Positions 23,689 through 35,432 of a stretch of 64,000 nucleotides of DNA are shown piece by piece. The DNA lies in contig OX457058.1 in assembly GCA_949752795.1 (NCBI GenBank), positions 163,992,223 to 164,056,222 on the forward strand. The letters are read 5' to 3'. The stretch's first letter is position 1, and every line of letters begins with the position of its first letter. The notes beneath the pieces are model-generated. The model was not told the origin of the DNA. It searched no databases and worked only from the letters and a program-made list of their open reading frames with translations. Source of the DNA: Hyperoodon ampullatus. Taxonomy: Eukaryota; Chordata; Mammalia; Artiodactyla; Ziphiidae. The position numbers and the translations under genes were made by a program.

Positions 23689-23905
23689 GGGGCTTTCCTC
23701 GTGGCGCAGTGGTTGAGAGTCCGCCTGCCAATGCAGGGGACACGGGTTCGTGCCCCAGTCCAGGAAGATCCCACATGCCGCGGAGTGGCTGGGCCCGTGA
23801 GCCATGGCCGCTGAGCCTGCACGTCCGGAGCCTGTGCTCCACAACAGGAGAGGCCACAACAGTGAGAGGCCCGCGTACCGCAAAAAAAAAAAAAAAAAAA
23901 AAAAA
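23689..23905 (+). mobile_element. CHR-2 SINE, sense, with 25-A tail
   Basis: Full length: head 'ggggctttcctcgtggcgca', B-box-like 'acgggttcgtgcccc', 'ctgggcccgtgagccatgg', and end 'ccgcgtaccgc' plus an A tail. I could not identify a clear target duplication. Four open frames across it on both strands are SINE-derived. Confidence 0.95.
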
Positions 23906-24594
23906 GGAACCTCCCTGAAATGACTGCTTTTGCTCATGAGGGCTACATAATCCATATTGCTCTGGAACTTTTATTCTGGCATTGATTTGGTGAAATAAGT
24001 TAGGAGGTATCAAGATCCTACTTTTTATAACACATCAATTCTTCTTAATGGACCTTTAGTTGAAAGTCCTCAAACTGGTTTTCCTTTACTTATTAGTGGT
24101 AAAATGGGAGCTCTTAAAGTATATACATGAAATTCCTCATTAATAATTTTCTTATAATTTGGCAAAGACAACAACTTCATCCATTGTGATAACTTTGCTA
24201 AACTAATCTGCAGGAATTTTTGTGTCTGATGATTATCTCATGGGATATCATTTCATTCAGAGTGTTCTCATGGGATGCTTTTTAGAAAAGAGCTCAAGTA
24301 CACATGCCTTTCAACCTCATGGGATTAGAATTTTGGCTTCTTTTCTGTTGGCTTTACCATGTCTCTCTCAGTAGAACTCACGTATGCTATGGAGGCTTTT
24401 ATTTTCACCCAGTTTCCTCTTGGACTTCTGCACCTGTGACTAGGAATAAGTTATGGGGACAGAATCTAAGGACTGAGTGACTTTGCACTTGTAAGTGAAA
24501 AAATTACAAATATTTGCCCTGAGGGCACCTCAAAGGCAAATTCCTTCTTGAACTCTTTTCTTTCTGTCATTAGACACGGGATATTAGTAAACTC
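23906..24594. other. Unassigned sequence
   Basis: Nothing is recognised. Confidence 0.5.
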
Positions 24595-24596
24595 AT

Positions 24597-24652
<56 letters not shown>

Positions 24653-24681
24653 GATAGATGATAGAAAGATATAGATAGATA
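24595..24681. repeat. (GATA)n microsatellite
   Basis: About 20 GATA units with a few interruptions (one AATA, one GATGATA, one AAAGATATA). Read in one frame it gives an artificial Ser-Ile-Tyr-Leu repeat protein on the minus strand. Confidence 0.97.
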
Positions 24682-24839
24682 AGGGGAGAGAGAGAACATT
24701 TCTAAAATAATTTTTCTAAAATAGGTATATTTTTAGAAATCTGCCTCACTGGTTTGGGGCCTCATTTTCCACATGAAGTCAGTGCTTCAGGTAATCAGTT
24801 GCCTAACTATTCCCCCAAATCTTCAATGTCATTCCATCT

Positions 24840-25150
24840 TCTCTGCTTCTGTGAAAGCTGTTTATAGCTTTTTCAAGATGTTCTCCATCATAGCCTCTCT
24901 ACCCACCAAATCCTACTCATCCTTCTAAATCTAAGTAAAGAGATCTATTATCCCCGTTCCTCCAACTCCTTAGACCTAAAGCAATCTCTCCACTCTTCTG
25001 ATTGCCTGTTGCACATACTGTCAGTACCATAGACTGTACTTTCAGTATAAGGTATTGCCTCTTAATTGTAGTGTGTTTATTAGTCTATTCAAGGTGCTTA
25101 TTCACCTCATACAGTGCCTAGTCACTTACTGAGTATTCAAAATTATGGGT
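24840..25150 (+). mobile_element. Diverged L2 3' region
   Basis: 'caccaaatcctactcatccttc', 'ctgattgcctgttgcacata' and 'cctcatacagtgcctagtcacttactgagt' follow the sense L2 3' UTR, at low identity. Confidence 0.4.
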
Positions 25151-25488
25151 AGATTGAAAAGACAACCTTAATCAAATAGGCTCTCAAATTATGTCCACAT
25201 GGTTGTCAGATACCTCAACCGTTGAGGTGAAATGACACCTCAACAACCTGCACTTGGTAGGGGTTGGGAGTGATATCCTCTCTTGAAAAAAGGTGTGAAT
25301 TCTAGTGTCTCTAAATAAAGACAGATTCACGACTTCTGTTTCATAATCATTCCCCATCCCCCCTTCCCTGGTAGTGAGAAATTCCCATTCTTTTCATTGT
25401 TAAAAAGCAAGATAGTTAAATTAGAGGTAGATAATTCTCTAATCATGTCATTTGGTGTTACAACTGTTATCAGGAACAAGTTACTAAC

Positions 25489-25578
25489 AATAAGCCTTAC
25501 ATTTTTCTCACTCACTACCCAACCATGGAGAATAATAAGCCTTACATTTTTCTCACTCACTACCCAACCATGGAGAAT
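25489..25578. repeat. Perfect 45-bp tandem duplication
   Basis: Positions 25489-25533 and 25534-25578 are identical over all 45 bases. Each unit starts AATAAGCCTTAC and ends CATGGAGAAT. No third copy or decayed unit flanks it, so the duplication looks recent. It lies in unassigned sequence. Confidence 0.99.
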
Positions 25579-27688
25579 CTCTGCAGGGACTCAGCATCTA
25601 TTTCGATGCTCCTTTTTTTCTATGCTCTATGCATAAACATAACATTGGGATGAGTCAACAAATGCTATTTTGGGGTGGCGATGGTGGGAGAGAACAATGG
25701 TAACTGTCAGAAATATTTTAGAACTCCTATAGTTCATGAATTAGATTCATAGTTATGAAAATTTTGGAATAGGTCATGTAAAAGAAGTTTAATTTTAATA
25801 TGTACCATGGTTGTGAAAAATGTTAAACAATGGTTTCTGGATTTGTAAATATCACAAATGCCCATTCATTCATTTATTTATTTATCTGATAGTATTTGTA
25901 ATCTGTGACTTGGAATGGCCTTCCCCAAATTTAGAAGGGAGCTGTGGGGATCTGCAAAAGTACCCATGATATGGCATGTATTCCATGAAGTTTTCTCTCA
26001 CCAGAAGTAGAATGGCATAACCAGTATCTTCTCTTAGTATGGACGGGAATCACAAGTCAAATGAGACATCAATCTCTTGCTTATGCCTCGTTTGTCAGCC
26101 ACACTGGTCGAACGAAGAAAGGCATTCCAAATTAAACATTATAGAAATTGATTTGTGATAATGCAGGAGTTTCCTTTGGGAATGTTTTTTCTTGGCAACT
26201 TCTTTTGACATGAGTAATTCCCATTATAAACAAGGAAAATCTAAACAACAGAATTCATTTTTCTTCCCTTAATGTACATACTTTTGGAGCTGTTCCTCTA
26301 GAATAGTATATATCCTTTCCCTTTCCATGATTGGCCAGTAGTTTCTACACTGTGATAAAAATATTTGCCATTTTTGGGAGAGTTGAGGCATTCCTATAAG
26401 AAAGAAACAACAATTTCAACCCCTCATCTTAAAAAAAATATTTGCCTATTACAACAGAGTTAAAAATGAAGGCTAACTTTTTATACACAAGAATTTCACA
26501 ATTTTTTTTCTAGTTATAATAGCAATGATTTGGCCTTGGAAAATCTTGAGAAAAATTTATTCTTAAGCTATTTAGATTGTTTATAAGAGCTCCATGGTTT
26601 CAACTGTGAACATACATCTGGCTGATAAAGATTTTGTCATATTTTTAGACACCTTTACTCAAAGTATGTCAATAGGCTATTTTCAAACACCTTTCTTTCT
26701 GGCTTAAAGTAAATTACAACGGATCTTCCCCAAAAATACAATGACGGGGACACAGAATGATTTTCTTTTTTATCTTAACAAATAATATCGATGCGTAAGT
26801 ACTGATGATTTACAGGCATGGTACCATATTGCTATGCATGGTTTTGAGTTGGACAGTAAGTTAGTCTCTGGAATGAGGTCACACAATCCTCAAATGCTGA
26901 GGTTATAAACTATACATAAATGCAAGGTAATACTTGAAAACAATGCTATTTCAGGCAAGTTAGATTTTGTCCAGTAAGCAATATGAGATATTGAAATAAT
27001 TATCTGAAGGACAAAACAAATTATGGACCCCTTCCTTTTCCCTGCATCTGTTTCTATATGTCAGAAATTGTAGAAAGAGAAATCAATTTTAACAATTTAA
27101 AAATTGAAAAAAGTTTTGGTAGATTTATACCAAAAGGGATTGTTCATTTTTGACACTATCAGAAATATTCTTCATTTAAAAACAAAAGAGAGGGAACAAA
27201 TTTTTAAATTGAATAATGGATTACATTGTAAACTCTGTAACATTAGGGAACAGATTGAATTCCAAAATATGCTAAGAGGAATCACAGATTGAAGGTGTGG
27301 TTTAAAACAATCATTATAAAACGTGCCACTATAAACAATGCTCTATCCAAAAATATTCCCCAATAAACATGAATTTAATCTGAGGCAAAGGAATCATAAT
27401 CTTAAAGTTTTATTTAGTGGAAAACAAATATTTTATTGCAGAATTTTTTGAAATGGTCAGGGGATGAGATATGTTGGAACAGAAACATGGGGAATGATGA
27501 TCTATTTTATAGACAGAGAACAAAATAACATAAACAATTTTAACTTAATGCATATTTACACCTCCCTAGTAAACAATAAAGAGGAGAAATTTTTAATATA
27601 ATAATTGGTGTTGTATTTTTAAAACCTCTACCATATGTTATTTAGACCCAATCAAACTATAATTCATATGAATTTTTAAAATAGTCTT
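25579..27688. other. Unassigned 2.1-kb stretch
   Basis: AT-rich and without recognised families, apart from a short ATTCATTCATTTATTT run near 25864. No credible gene. Confidence 0.5.
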
Positions 27689-27689
27689 C

Positions 27690-28445
27690 TAATTAGTATT
27701 CCTGTTTCTGATCTTCTTTTCCTGAAACATATCCTTTAAAATGTAACCAGAGTCATCTGTCTGAAAAGCAAAACTTATCATGTTTGTTTACTTCAAAACC
27801 TTCAAATTCTGACTGCTTCCCATAGGATGAAGTTCAGAATTTTCAGCATAAAGAAGAAACTCATCATAGGGTCTCTGCCTCCTTTTCTAAATGTATCTTC
27901 TATAGCTCCCTACATTTATACACTCTCACCTATATATTTCAAAATAATGCCTATGCTGCTTATCCTCAAATGCAAGGCTTTCCATGAAGAACTGACTCCC
28001 TCATTCCCCTTTAGTCCTTTTTTATACCCTCCATTCTTTGGTCTTTACACTTCAGTCATGACAAACACCTGCTGTTTTCCCACTCATCATGTTATTTCAT
28101 TCCTCTGGGCCTTTGTTCATGTTTCCCTTCTGCCTCAGTTTCCAATCCACCCCATTCTTCACTTGACTAACTTATAATATATTGTCCTCCAGGAAGCTTC
28201 TCTCATCTTCTTCTGCCAGTTTGACTTATTTTTCCCTTGCTGCATTCCCATAACACCTAGCCCAGACTGCTGATAGAAAGCTTGCTTCACTATATTGAAA
28301 TTGTCCTTTTAAGTCTATTTCCCTTATTAGAATAAAAGCTACATGAGGGCAGGGACTGACTCATCTTTATATTCCTGGCTTCTAACAAAATATTCTAATA
28401 TAATATGCTTAGCATATTATAAGTTCTCTGTAATGTATTTTTGAA
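27690..28445 (+). mobile_element. L2 LINE 3' region, about 750 bp, sense
   Basis: 'ttcaaaaccttcaaattctg', 'ataggatgaagttcagaatt', 'ctctgggcctttgttcatg', 'agaataaaagctacatgagggcagggactg' (27.8-28.4 kb) and 'tttgaaatgaatg' follow the L2 ORF2 end and 3' UTR in order. The 116-codon frame at 27827-28177 is L2, not a host gene. Confidence 0.85.
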
Positions 28446-29100
28446 ATGAATGTTATCTTTACAAGGTGCAAATCATCAGGGACCATGCATTGGACAGACT
28501 CAATATTTTTAGAAAAAGATAATCTAGTAAAGCTTCATCGTGTTTTATGATGCCTCCACTTTTTGTTTCTATACAAATATATATCTCCCAGCCACAGAGT
28601 TTCTGCAAATTGCTAAAATGCTAAAATTATCTAAGCATTTGAGATTCTATTATATTGTCAAACAAGTAGCATTATAAATCATGTGAAAACTTGGGTTTGC
28701 ATTTGAAGTATTGTAAAAATGGCATGTAAGCCTGGTGTCCCACAACAGGTTCAACACCGACGTTAGTGGTGTAGGGAAGGGAAAGGGGTTCCTGAACAAG
28801 AATTGTAAAAGGAGGTAGTTGACCAGTATTAGGATTGAGGGAAAAACCAATGTCTCTTAGAGAGAAGCACAGATGAATAGCTCTCTACAACTTACCCACC
28901 AGCCCCAAAAACAACTCAGTTAAAACAAAAAGAAATGAAAATCAGGACAAAACCTGCTATAAAAGAAGATGTAGATAAGTCATCCTAGTGGTACAGGGAT
29001 ATGTGCCTGAAGACAATAGTAACAGAATGATAAAGAGGACACATCAGTGTATAGCACAAGTAGAGTGAAGTGTTCTACTACTTTAGGTAAACAGTGCTCT
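28446..29100. other. Unassigned sequence
   Basis: Nothing is recognised. Confidence 0.5.
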
Positions 29101-29104
29101 GAGA

Positions 29105-29260
29105 GTCCATTCATTCAACAAATATTTGTTGTATTCAAAATATTTTTGGTCTCTATGTGCCAGGCACTGTGTCAATCTTTAGGGTTATGGGTGTCAAGAC
29201 AGAGAGATTCCTTCTTCCTATAGAATACACTGTGGAATATGGAGAATTGGGAGCACATAA
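29105..29260 (-). mobile_element. L2 3'-end fragment, antisense
   Basis: 'ccattcattcaacaaatatt', 'tatgtgccaggcactgtgtc' and 'gggttatgggtgtcaagacag' are the reverse L2 3' terminus. Confidence 0.8.
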
Positions 29261-29358
29261 CTGACCATAAATCACCTTCAGTAGAAATTGTACTGTTTTT
29301 CTCTTCATTATATTGACTAACTAATATTGACTGGGGAAATTTCCATAACGTAACTTTT

Positions 29359-29574
29359 TTTTTTTTTTTTTTTTTTTTGCGGTACGCGGGCCTCTCACTG
29401 TTGTGGCCTCACCCATTGTGGAGCACAGGCTCTGGACGTGCAGGCTCAGTGGCCATGGCTCACGGGCCCAGCCGCTCCACAGCATGTGTGGTCTTCCCGG
29501 ACTGGGGCACGAACCCGTGTCCCCTGCATCGGCAGGCGGACTCTCAACCACTGCGCCACCAGGGAAACCCAACA
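29359..29574 (-). mobile_element. CHR-2 SINE, antisense
   Basis: A T tract, 'gcggtacgcgggcctctcac' and a head ending 'caccagggaaaccc'. A short duplication TAACTTTT (29351-29358 and 29575-29582) flanks it. Full length. Three open frames are SINE-derived. Confidence 0.95.
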
Positions 29575-29582
29575 TAACTTTT

Positions 29583-29897
29583 AAATTAATTTTCACATAA
29601 CTATGTGGTATCTCTTTGGGTCCCTAAGTGTGGGAAATAATCTAGAAAAAGAGAGCTGATGCAAATCTAGTGAGTAAACAGTTTATTGAAAGGTACAAAC
29701 ACAAGGTAGCCGAGTGAGGGAAAAAAAAAAAAAAAAAGAAATGAGCTGAGAATAGAAAAGAGGAAAAGCAAGTACAGGTGGCACATTATCAAGCTGGTCT
29801 CAGCCTTTCAACAAAAACAAATACAACACATGATTTGGTTTTGTAAGATGACCCCAGAGAGGCCACCCAGAACTTCCTCCTGTATCTGGTGACCTTC

Positions 29898-29954
<57 letters not shown>

Positions 29955-30514
29955 TTCCTTCCTTCCTTCCTTTCTTCCTTCCTTTCTTTCTTTCTTTCTT
30001 CTTCCTTCCTTCCTTCTTTCTTTCCTTCTTCACTTCCTTTCTTCCTTTATCTCTTTCTTTTTTCTTCTTTCTTTTCAGCTGCCTCTGGATATTCAGTCTT
30101 CCCACAGGGTGTTAACCCTCATAGTTCTTAGCAGTACTACCAACTCCCTTATGGCAGACACTGGGGAGGCAGAGCTACTATGGATCCAGTTAGCCCAGGC
30201 TTTGGCATCACAGGAGGTTTCTGCTATGCTGGTCTCTGAAGATAAGGCAGAGGGGACAGGAGATCTACTAACATGGTAAGAGAGGATTGAGTGGAACTGG
30301 GGTGGTGCATAACTGGGTCCAACACATGTGGGATATATACCACTCAGCAGAGGTGATACTTTGTGGTACATGGACAAGGCATTAGCTAACATTGAACATA
30401 GTGAGTACATTTTCCCTTCATAATCCTTCTCACTATATTAGAAAGTCTCAGCTGTTGCTAATCTAAAAATAGTACCATTATTTTTAGAAGCACCACTTTT
30501 CCCACACTTATTCT
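29583..30514. other. Unassigned, possibly an antisense LTR, with a TTTC tract
   Basis: 'aacagtttattgaaaggtac' near 29679 looks like a reversed poly(A)-signal region, and the flanks of the TTTC tract could belong to one antisense LTR. I cannot name a family, so this is a suggestion only. Confidence 0.3.
29893..30076. repeat. (TTTC)n/(CTTCC)n polypyrimidine tract, about 180 bp
   Basis: The plus strand is almost pure pyrimidine, with TTTC units grading into TTCC units. All purines are on the minus strand. The Lys/Glu/Arg-rich frame on the minus strand (29800-30105) and the Phe/Ser-rich frame on the plus strand come from the repeat. Confidence 0.97.
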
Positions 30515-30800
30515 TTTTTGTTTTTTTTTTTTTAACAGATAAGAAAAATTTAATTGAAGACTATTGCAATAGGGGAGAGAGACTGAACTCAAATTTGAAT
30601 ATAGCAGAGAGAGCTGGGGATTTATAGGCAATGGCAGAATGAAGGGGTGGATTCTTAAGAAGAACTTGGTTAGATATCAAGAGTGGGGTAAGAGGAACTT
30701 GGCTGGCTATCAGGAGTGGATGGATTTACTCTAAACTGACCTAGCACGATACTTGCTAAAATTGGTCTCAACACTGATCTCCTTTTGTAAAAAAAAAAGA
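30515..30800 (-). mobile_element. Possible antisense retroelement or LTR fragment
   Basis: A T run at 30515-30534 is followed by 'atttaattgaagactattgc' and 'ggggagagagactgaactc'. A leading T tract suits an antisense retroposed element, and the text looks LTR-like. The family is not established. Confidence 0.3.
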
Positions 30801-31408
30801 GATGGTAGGTAAATAGAATCTAGCTAGAATTTAATTATATTGCTTTATTTTCATAATATTTCTAGTATATTTTGTATATGAATATATGTATTTTACATAT
30901 TACAACTCTTGCATTTATGGAGAGTGGCACTGGTATATATTTATTATAGTGAAGAAAGGTTTCCTTTCAAAATAAATGTAAGTATAAAAAGATATCATGT
31001 CAAAAAAAATCATGTAACTGATATGATACAACTATATTGATAGGGATATACAGATAAGGAAAAGATCCAAAAGGAAGAATACAAATGATAAAAGGTTAAG
31101 AAGTGACACGTGGTATGATTGAACCTGATATACACCTGAATATACATAGGATAACTTTGTTGCAATGAATTTTCTAATTAAATATCTTGTTCTTAAATCT
31201 GTTTTTAAAAATATCTGGATGCACAGGCCTGAAAAAATGGATTTAACTACATAAAACAACTAGTATGCTTCCAAACACATAGTTGGCATTCTATAAATGT
31301 TTTTGTCATTTTACTTTTACTGGCATAGGAGTGCCTTTAATTTAGGAAACAGGAAAAAAAAGATGAACAAGCAATCTGGTGCTGGTACAGTGACATTTTT
31401 CTTCCATT
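30801..31408. other. Unassigned AT-rich sequence
   Basis: Nothing is recognised. Confidence 0.5.
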
Positions 31409-31409
31409 T

Positions 31410-31550
31410 GTTTTGAGAAATATACCTTTTATTTGCAGAATTTTAGAGCCAAAAAGTTGAGAGATAAGCTGACCAACTCCTTCTTTGCATAAGGAAAACA
31501 CAGAGGGGTTAAGAAACTTCCCAAAGGTCACACAGCTTGTTGCTTAAAAA
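31410..31550 (-). mobile_element. Ancient MIR-like fragment, antisense
   Basis: 'gaattttagagccaaaaagt', 'agaggggttaagaaacttcc' and 'caaaggtcacacagcttg' are hallmarks of an old mammal-wide interspersed repeat. The exact family is uncertain. Confidence 0.5.
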
Positions 31551-31966
31551 GTTTGAACTAAAAACTCAGTCACAGGAGGTCCATTTTGAGATTTTGTTAA
31601 AACATATTCAGTGATATGATAAAATAATATAATCACCCAATTAGACTTCTACACCAACATATCCCAGGAAGAAAACTGCCGTTAAGCCATATTCCCTATA
31701 CAAGTAGAAGGTCACAATTGAGCTGCTCCTTCTGAAACATTTAAAAGTATATATCATTCCACTCTTCTTCAGATCTATTCCCTTCATTCCCTTATATTCT
31801 AGGACAACTTTGTCTTCTGGTTTCCCTCCCATTTGTCTAGTCACAAATTACTTGTCTACTTTATTACTCCCTCATTTTTTTCCTGCCCTTTAGGTTTGTT
31901 TTTGAATCTTTTTCTAGTCTTACTCTAAGCATTTGAGGAAACAACCAGATAGTATGTGCCACCAAA
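31551..31966. other. Unassigned sequence
   Basis: The minus-strand frame at 31641-31844 has no recognisable domain. Confidence 0.5.
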
Positions 31967-31968
31967 TA

Positions 31969-32047
31969 CTGGGTGGGCCACAAAGTTCATTCAGGTTTTT
32001 CCATAATATCTAGTGAAACCCCCAAATGAACATTTTGGCCAATCCAA
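31969..32047. mobile_element. 79-bp mariner MITE (MADE1-like)
   Basis: The element is nearly all terminal inverted repeat: the left end 'gggtgggccacaaagttcat' and the reverse complement of the right end 'tgaacattttggccaatcca' pair with a few mismatches. A TA lies on each side (31967-31968 and 32048-32049), as required by Tc1/mariner insertion. At about 80 bp it carries no transposase and would have been mobilised in trans. Confidence 0.9.
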
Positions 32048-32518
32048 TAAAGGTACAAAATGTTACCAGTGAATCATTCTTGCAAGGAAAAAAAAAAACA
32101 CTAAAATTATATCTGAATCTGATCAGCCCTATAATTCCAATTGGGAATTAATAGGAAAATTAATAGAAAATACAGGAGACAAGGTTACATGTTAATCAAC
32201 ACCACAGACATGCAATGATCCATATAAAGACTGTGGGACAATTTACAGGGCAGTAATCTTAAATTTCCAACAAATAAATGCCAGGGGGGAAAAGTGAGGA
32301 AGAGACATATCAATGTACTGTAATGAATATAACTTATTTGGATTCTGCTTTTTAAAATGTAAAGATTATAGACAATCAGAAAAACATGAGCAGTGTCTAA
32401 ATACTTGATATTTCAGAATTATTATAAGTTTTCTTAGGTTTGATTGTGTTGCTGGAGTTTAACCTTGAATAAAACACTCACTTAGCATTATATACTGAAA
32501 TATTTACAGGTGATTAAA
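32048..32518. other. Unassigned sequence
   Basis: Nothing is recognised. Confidence 0.5.
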
Positions 32519-32519
32519 A

Positions 32520-33065
32520 AAAAAAGACTCAGTGAAGACATAGACCACAAAATCCATATAGTAGAAAATTCTTCAGGACAAACTACCCAGTTTGTTGAAC
32601 AAATAGATTGCAAGGGAAAAAATAAATGAAGAAAAGACTTATGAATTTGTAGATTAAAAGATACTTTAGAGATATATTAAGCAGTGACATACAGGGGTTT
32701 AACTGGATCACGAGTCACAGCAAATGGTTTAAAAAAAAGATTATGAGACAATTTAGGAAATTTGACACTAATTTAATTATTTGATATTATTAAAGAACAA
32801 TAGTTAAATTTTAAGTGGGATAATGATGCTGTAATTGTATGTTTTTGATGGAGGCCTTATCTTTTAAAAAATATTTATAGATTAAAATGCTGTGGTGCTT
32901 TGAGTTTCTCAGACGGAGAAGTGGGGAAGCAATGAGGTTTACAGAGATGACATAAAGTCAGCTCTGAGTCTATAATGGTTTAAACTGGATTCTGGGTCCA
33001 TGGGGGTCCACTGTAGTCTTCTTTACATATTTTATATGTTTGAAATTTTTCATGTTTAAAGAATA
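32520..33065 (+). mobile_element. L1M 3'-UTR fragment, sense
   Basis: 'ttatgagacaatttaggaaattt', 'gataatgatgctgtaattgta', 'ggccttatcttttaaaaaat' and 'atatgtttgaaatttttcat' are the sense 3' UTR of old L1M families in order. Confidence 0.65.
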
Positions 33066-33486
33066 ATGATTACAACCAATTTAAATGCATGTAATTTATT
33101 AAAACATAAATTCATAAGAATTTTTTTAAAAAATAAGAAAAAGAAACAAAACAAAACTCTTTGGACATTATTGGAGATTACTAGAGTGCCTACTCACCAC
33201 TCTGAAATCTGACACATAAAAGGAAAATAATTTAGATATTTATTTTTACTTTCTGGTGTGAACTGAATTTCAAGGTAACTAAATAGTCTAGTGTATAATA
33301 ATCTTCTATACAGAATTCCAGCTAATAATGCAACAAAATTTTAGAATTAGAAAAAAAGACAATCCTGCTTTCATCCTTAGTGAAATACCTGGTTCAATCA
33401 ATAGTCATAAATGGATGGCAAAACTATTAGGTAAATTTTGATAGGGATCTCTATAATTGAGGGATAAGGCTGTTACCCACCTGTAT
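33066..33486. other. Unassigned sequence
   Basis: AT-rich, and nothing is recognised. Confidence 0.5.
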
Positions 33487-33493
33487 CCACTGA

Positions 33494-34640
33494 TTTTTTT
33501 TTTATTGGAGTATGTTGCTTTACACTATTGTGTTAATTTCTGCTGTACAGCAAAGTGAATCAACCATACCTATACATATATCCCCTCTTTCTTGGATTTC
33601 CTTCCCTTTTAGGTCACAGAACACTGAGGTGAGTTCCCTGTGCTATACAGCAACTTCTCATTATTTGTCTATTTTATACATAGTAGTGTACATATGTCAA
33701 TCCCAATCCCCCAATTCATCCCACACTCCCTTTCCCCCTTGGTATCCATATTTTTGTTCTCTATGTCTGTGTCTCTATTTCTGCTTTGCAAATAAGATCA
33801 TCTATACCATTCTTCTAGATTCCACATATATGTGTTCATATATGATATTTGTTTTTCTCTTTCTGAAAAACAGAATGTTTTTCTGTATGACAGTTTCTAG
33901 ATCCATCCACATCTCTGCAAATGACATAGTTTCATTCCTTTTTTATGGCTGAGAAATATTCCATTGTATATATGTACCACATCTTCTTAATCCATTCCTC
34001 TGTTGATGGACATTTAGGTTGCTTCCATGTCCTGGTTATTGTAAATAGTGCTGCAATGAATATTGGGGTGCATGTATCTTTTTGAATTATGGTTTTCTCA
34101 GGGTATATGCCCAAGAGCAGGATTGCTGGGTCATATGGTAGTTCTATTTTTAGCTTTTTAAGGAAACTCCATACTCTTCTCCATAGTGGCTGTATCAATT
34201 TATATTCCCACCAACAGTGTAATAGGGTTCCCTTTTCTCCACACCCTCTCCAGCATTTATTGTTTATAAATTTTTTGATGATGGCCTTTCTGACGGGTGT
34301 GAGGTGATAACTTCATGGTAGTTTCGATTTGTATTTCTCTAATAATTAGTGATGTTGAGCATCTTTTCATGTATTTGGTGACCATCTGTATGTCTTCTTT
34401 GGAGAAATGTCTATTTAGTTCTTCTGCCCCTTTTTTGATCGGTTTGTTGTTGTTGTTGTTTTTGATATTGAGCTGCATGAGCTGTTTGTGTATTTTGGAC
34501 ATTAATCCCTTGTAATTTGCTTCACTTGCAAATATTTTCTCCCATTCTGAGAGTTGTTTTTTTGTCTTGTTTATGGTTTCCTTGCTGTGCAAAAACTTTG
34601 TTTATTTTTGTTTTTATTTTAATTACTCTAGGAGGTGGAC
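33494..34640 (-). mobile_element. 5'-truncated L1, ORF2 end plus 3' UTR, antisense
   Basis: The left end is a short T tract followed by 'attggagtatgttgctttac', the reverse 3' UTR of the cetartiodactyl L1. The ORF2 C-terminal part follows: 'catttaggttgcttccatgt', 'gattgctgggtcatatggta', 'attcccaccaacagtgtaat' and 'tctattactct'-type sequence up to 'ggaggtgg'. Minus-strand frames at 33932-34198 and 34257-34592 are successive broken pieces of ORF2, so the element is dead. CCACTGA occurs at both edges (33487-33493 and 34641-34647) and is the likely target duplication. Internal deletions are present near the right end. Confidence 0.92.
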
Positions 34641-34689
34641 CCACTGAAATTTAAATCCCAAAGATTATGTGCCTCTGAAGGTAATGCAT

Positions 34690-35112
34690 CATGAATATGA
34701 AGTCATACCACCACATTTAAAGATTTTTTTTAAAAAAAAACAAATTTTAGATGTAACGGCCAGCCTACAAAGTGTACAGTCAAGCGGGACAACTTAAACA
34801 ATACCATGAGGAAGCAACTTAAAGGACAATTACCTAATTTCTTCAACAATAATTGCATGAAAGAAGTTCAAGAAGTATAACAATTAAATACAGTAAGTGG
34901 ATATTTTTGGATTCTAATTCAAATAAACCAATTATTAAAAATGATATTTTAGAACATGGGAAAATTTGAAATTACACTGTTAGATAATATTAAAATTATT
35001 TTTAAAATGTAAGTTGATAAAATCATTGGGATAATAGATATACATATATTATACTATTATATATTATCTACTATATATATTTATACTTATATCTACATCA
35101 CATATATACATA
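34690..35112 (+). mobile_element. L1M 3'-UTR fragment, left part, sense
   Basis: The A/T-rich text to about 35015 and the TA-rich run to 35112 resemble the L1M 3' UTR. The matching continuation is found after the Tigger-like element at 35433-35665. Identity is modest. Confidence 0.5.
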
Positions 35113-35114
35113 TA

Positions 35115-35430
35115 CAGTTGCCTCTCTATATCTCAGAGTACCACATCCACAGATTCAACCAACCACAAGATCAAAAATACTTTTTTCAATTCCAGAAATT
35201 TCCAAAAAAGCAAATCTTGAATTTGCCCCATGCCAGCAACTATTTACACAGCATTTATATCATATTAGGTATTATAAGTAACCTAAAGATGATTTAAAGT
35301 ATACAGGAGGATGAGTGTAGGTTACATGCAAGTTGTATGCTATTTTATATAAGGCATTTGAGCATCTTGGGATTTTAGTATCCTTTGGGTGTCCTGGAAC
35401 TAATCCTCAGCATATACCAAGGGACAACTG
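35115..35430 (-). mobile_element. MER2/Tigger-type DNA transposon, 316 bp
   Basis: Ends are inverted: the left 'cagttgcctctctatatctc' pairs with the right '...ataccaagggacaactg'. TA is duplicated outside (35113-35114 and 35431-35432). The interior 'ccacagattcaaccaaccac', 'gcatttatatcatattaggtattataagtaac' (in two parts) and 'gatgatttaaagtatacagg' is the familiar MER2-type text, reversed. It is non-autonomous, with no transposase. Confidence 0.88.
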
Positions 35431-35432
35431 TA

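Noticed and set aside
23491..24013. Two minus-strand frames of 154 and 130 codons with a shared proline/glycine-rich style
   Set aside because: They read through a CHR-2 SINE in two frames. The same peptide-like text recurs in every CHR-2 copy of the window.
24595..24681. GATA array considered as a CRISPR-like or regulatory array
   Set aside because: Simple tetranucleotide microsatellite without spacers. CRISPR does not occur in mammalian genomes.
27827..28177. 116-codon plus-strand frame
   Set aside because: It lies inside an L2 LINE 3' region.
29800..30105. Lys/Glu/Arg-rich 101-codon frame
   Set aside because: Produced by the TTTC/TTCC microsatellite on the complementary strand.
33512..33952. 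146-codon plus-strand frame
   Set aside because: It is the antisense of an L1 3' UTR and ORF2 end.
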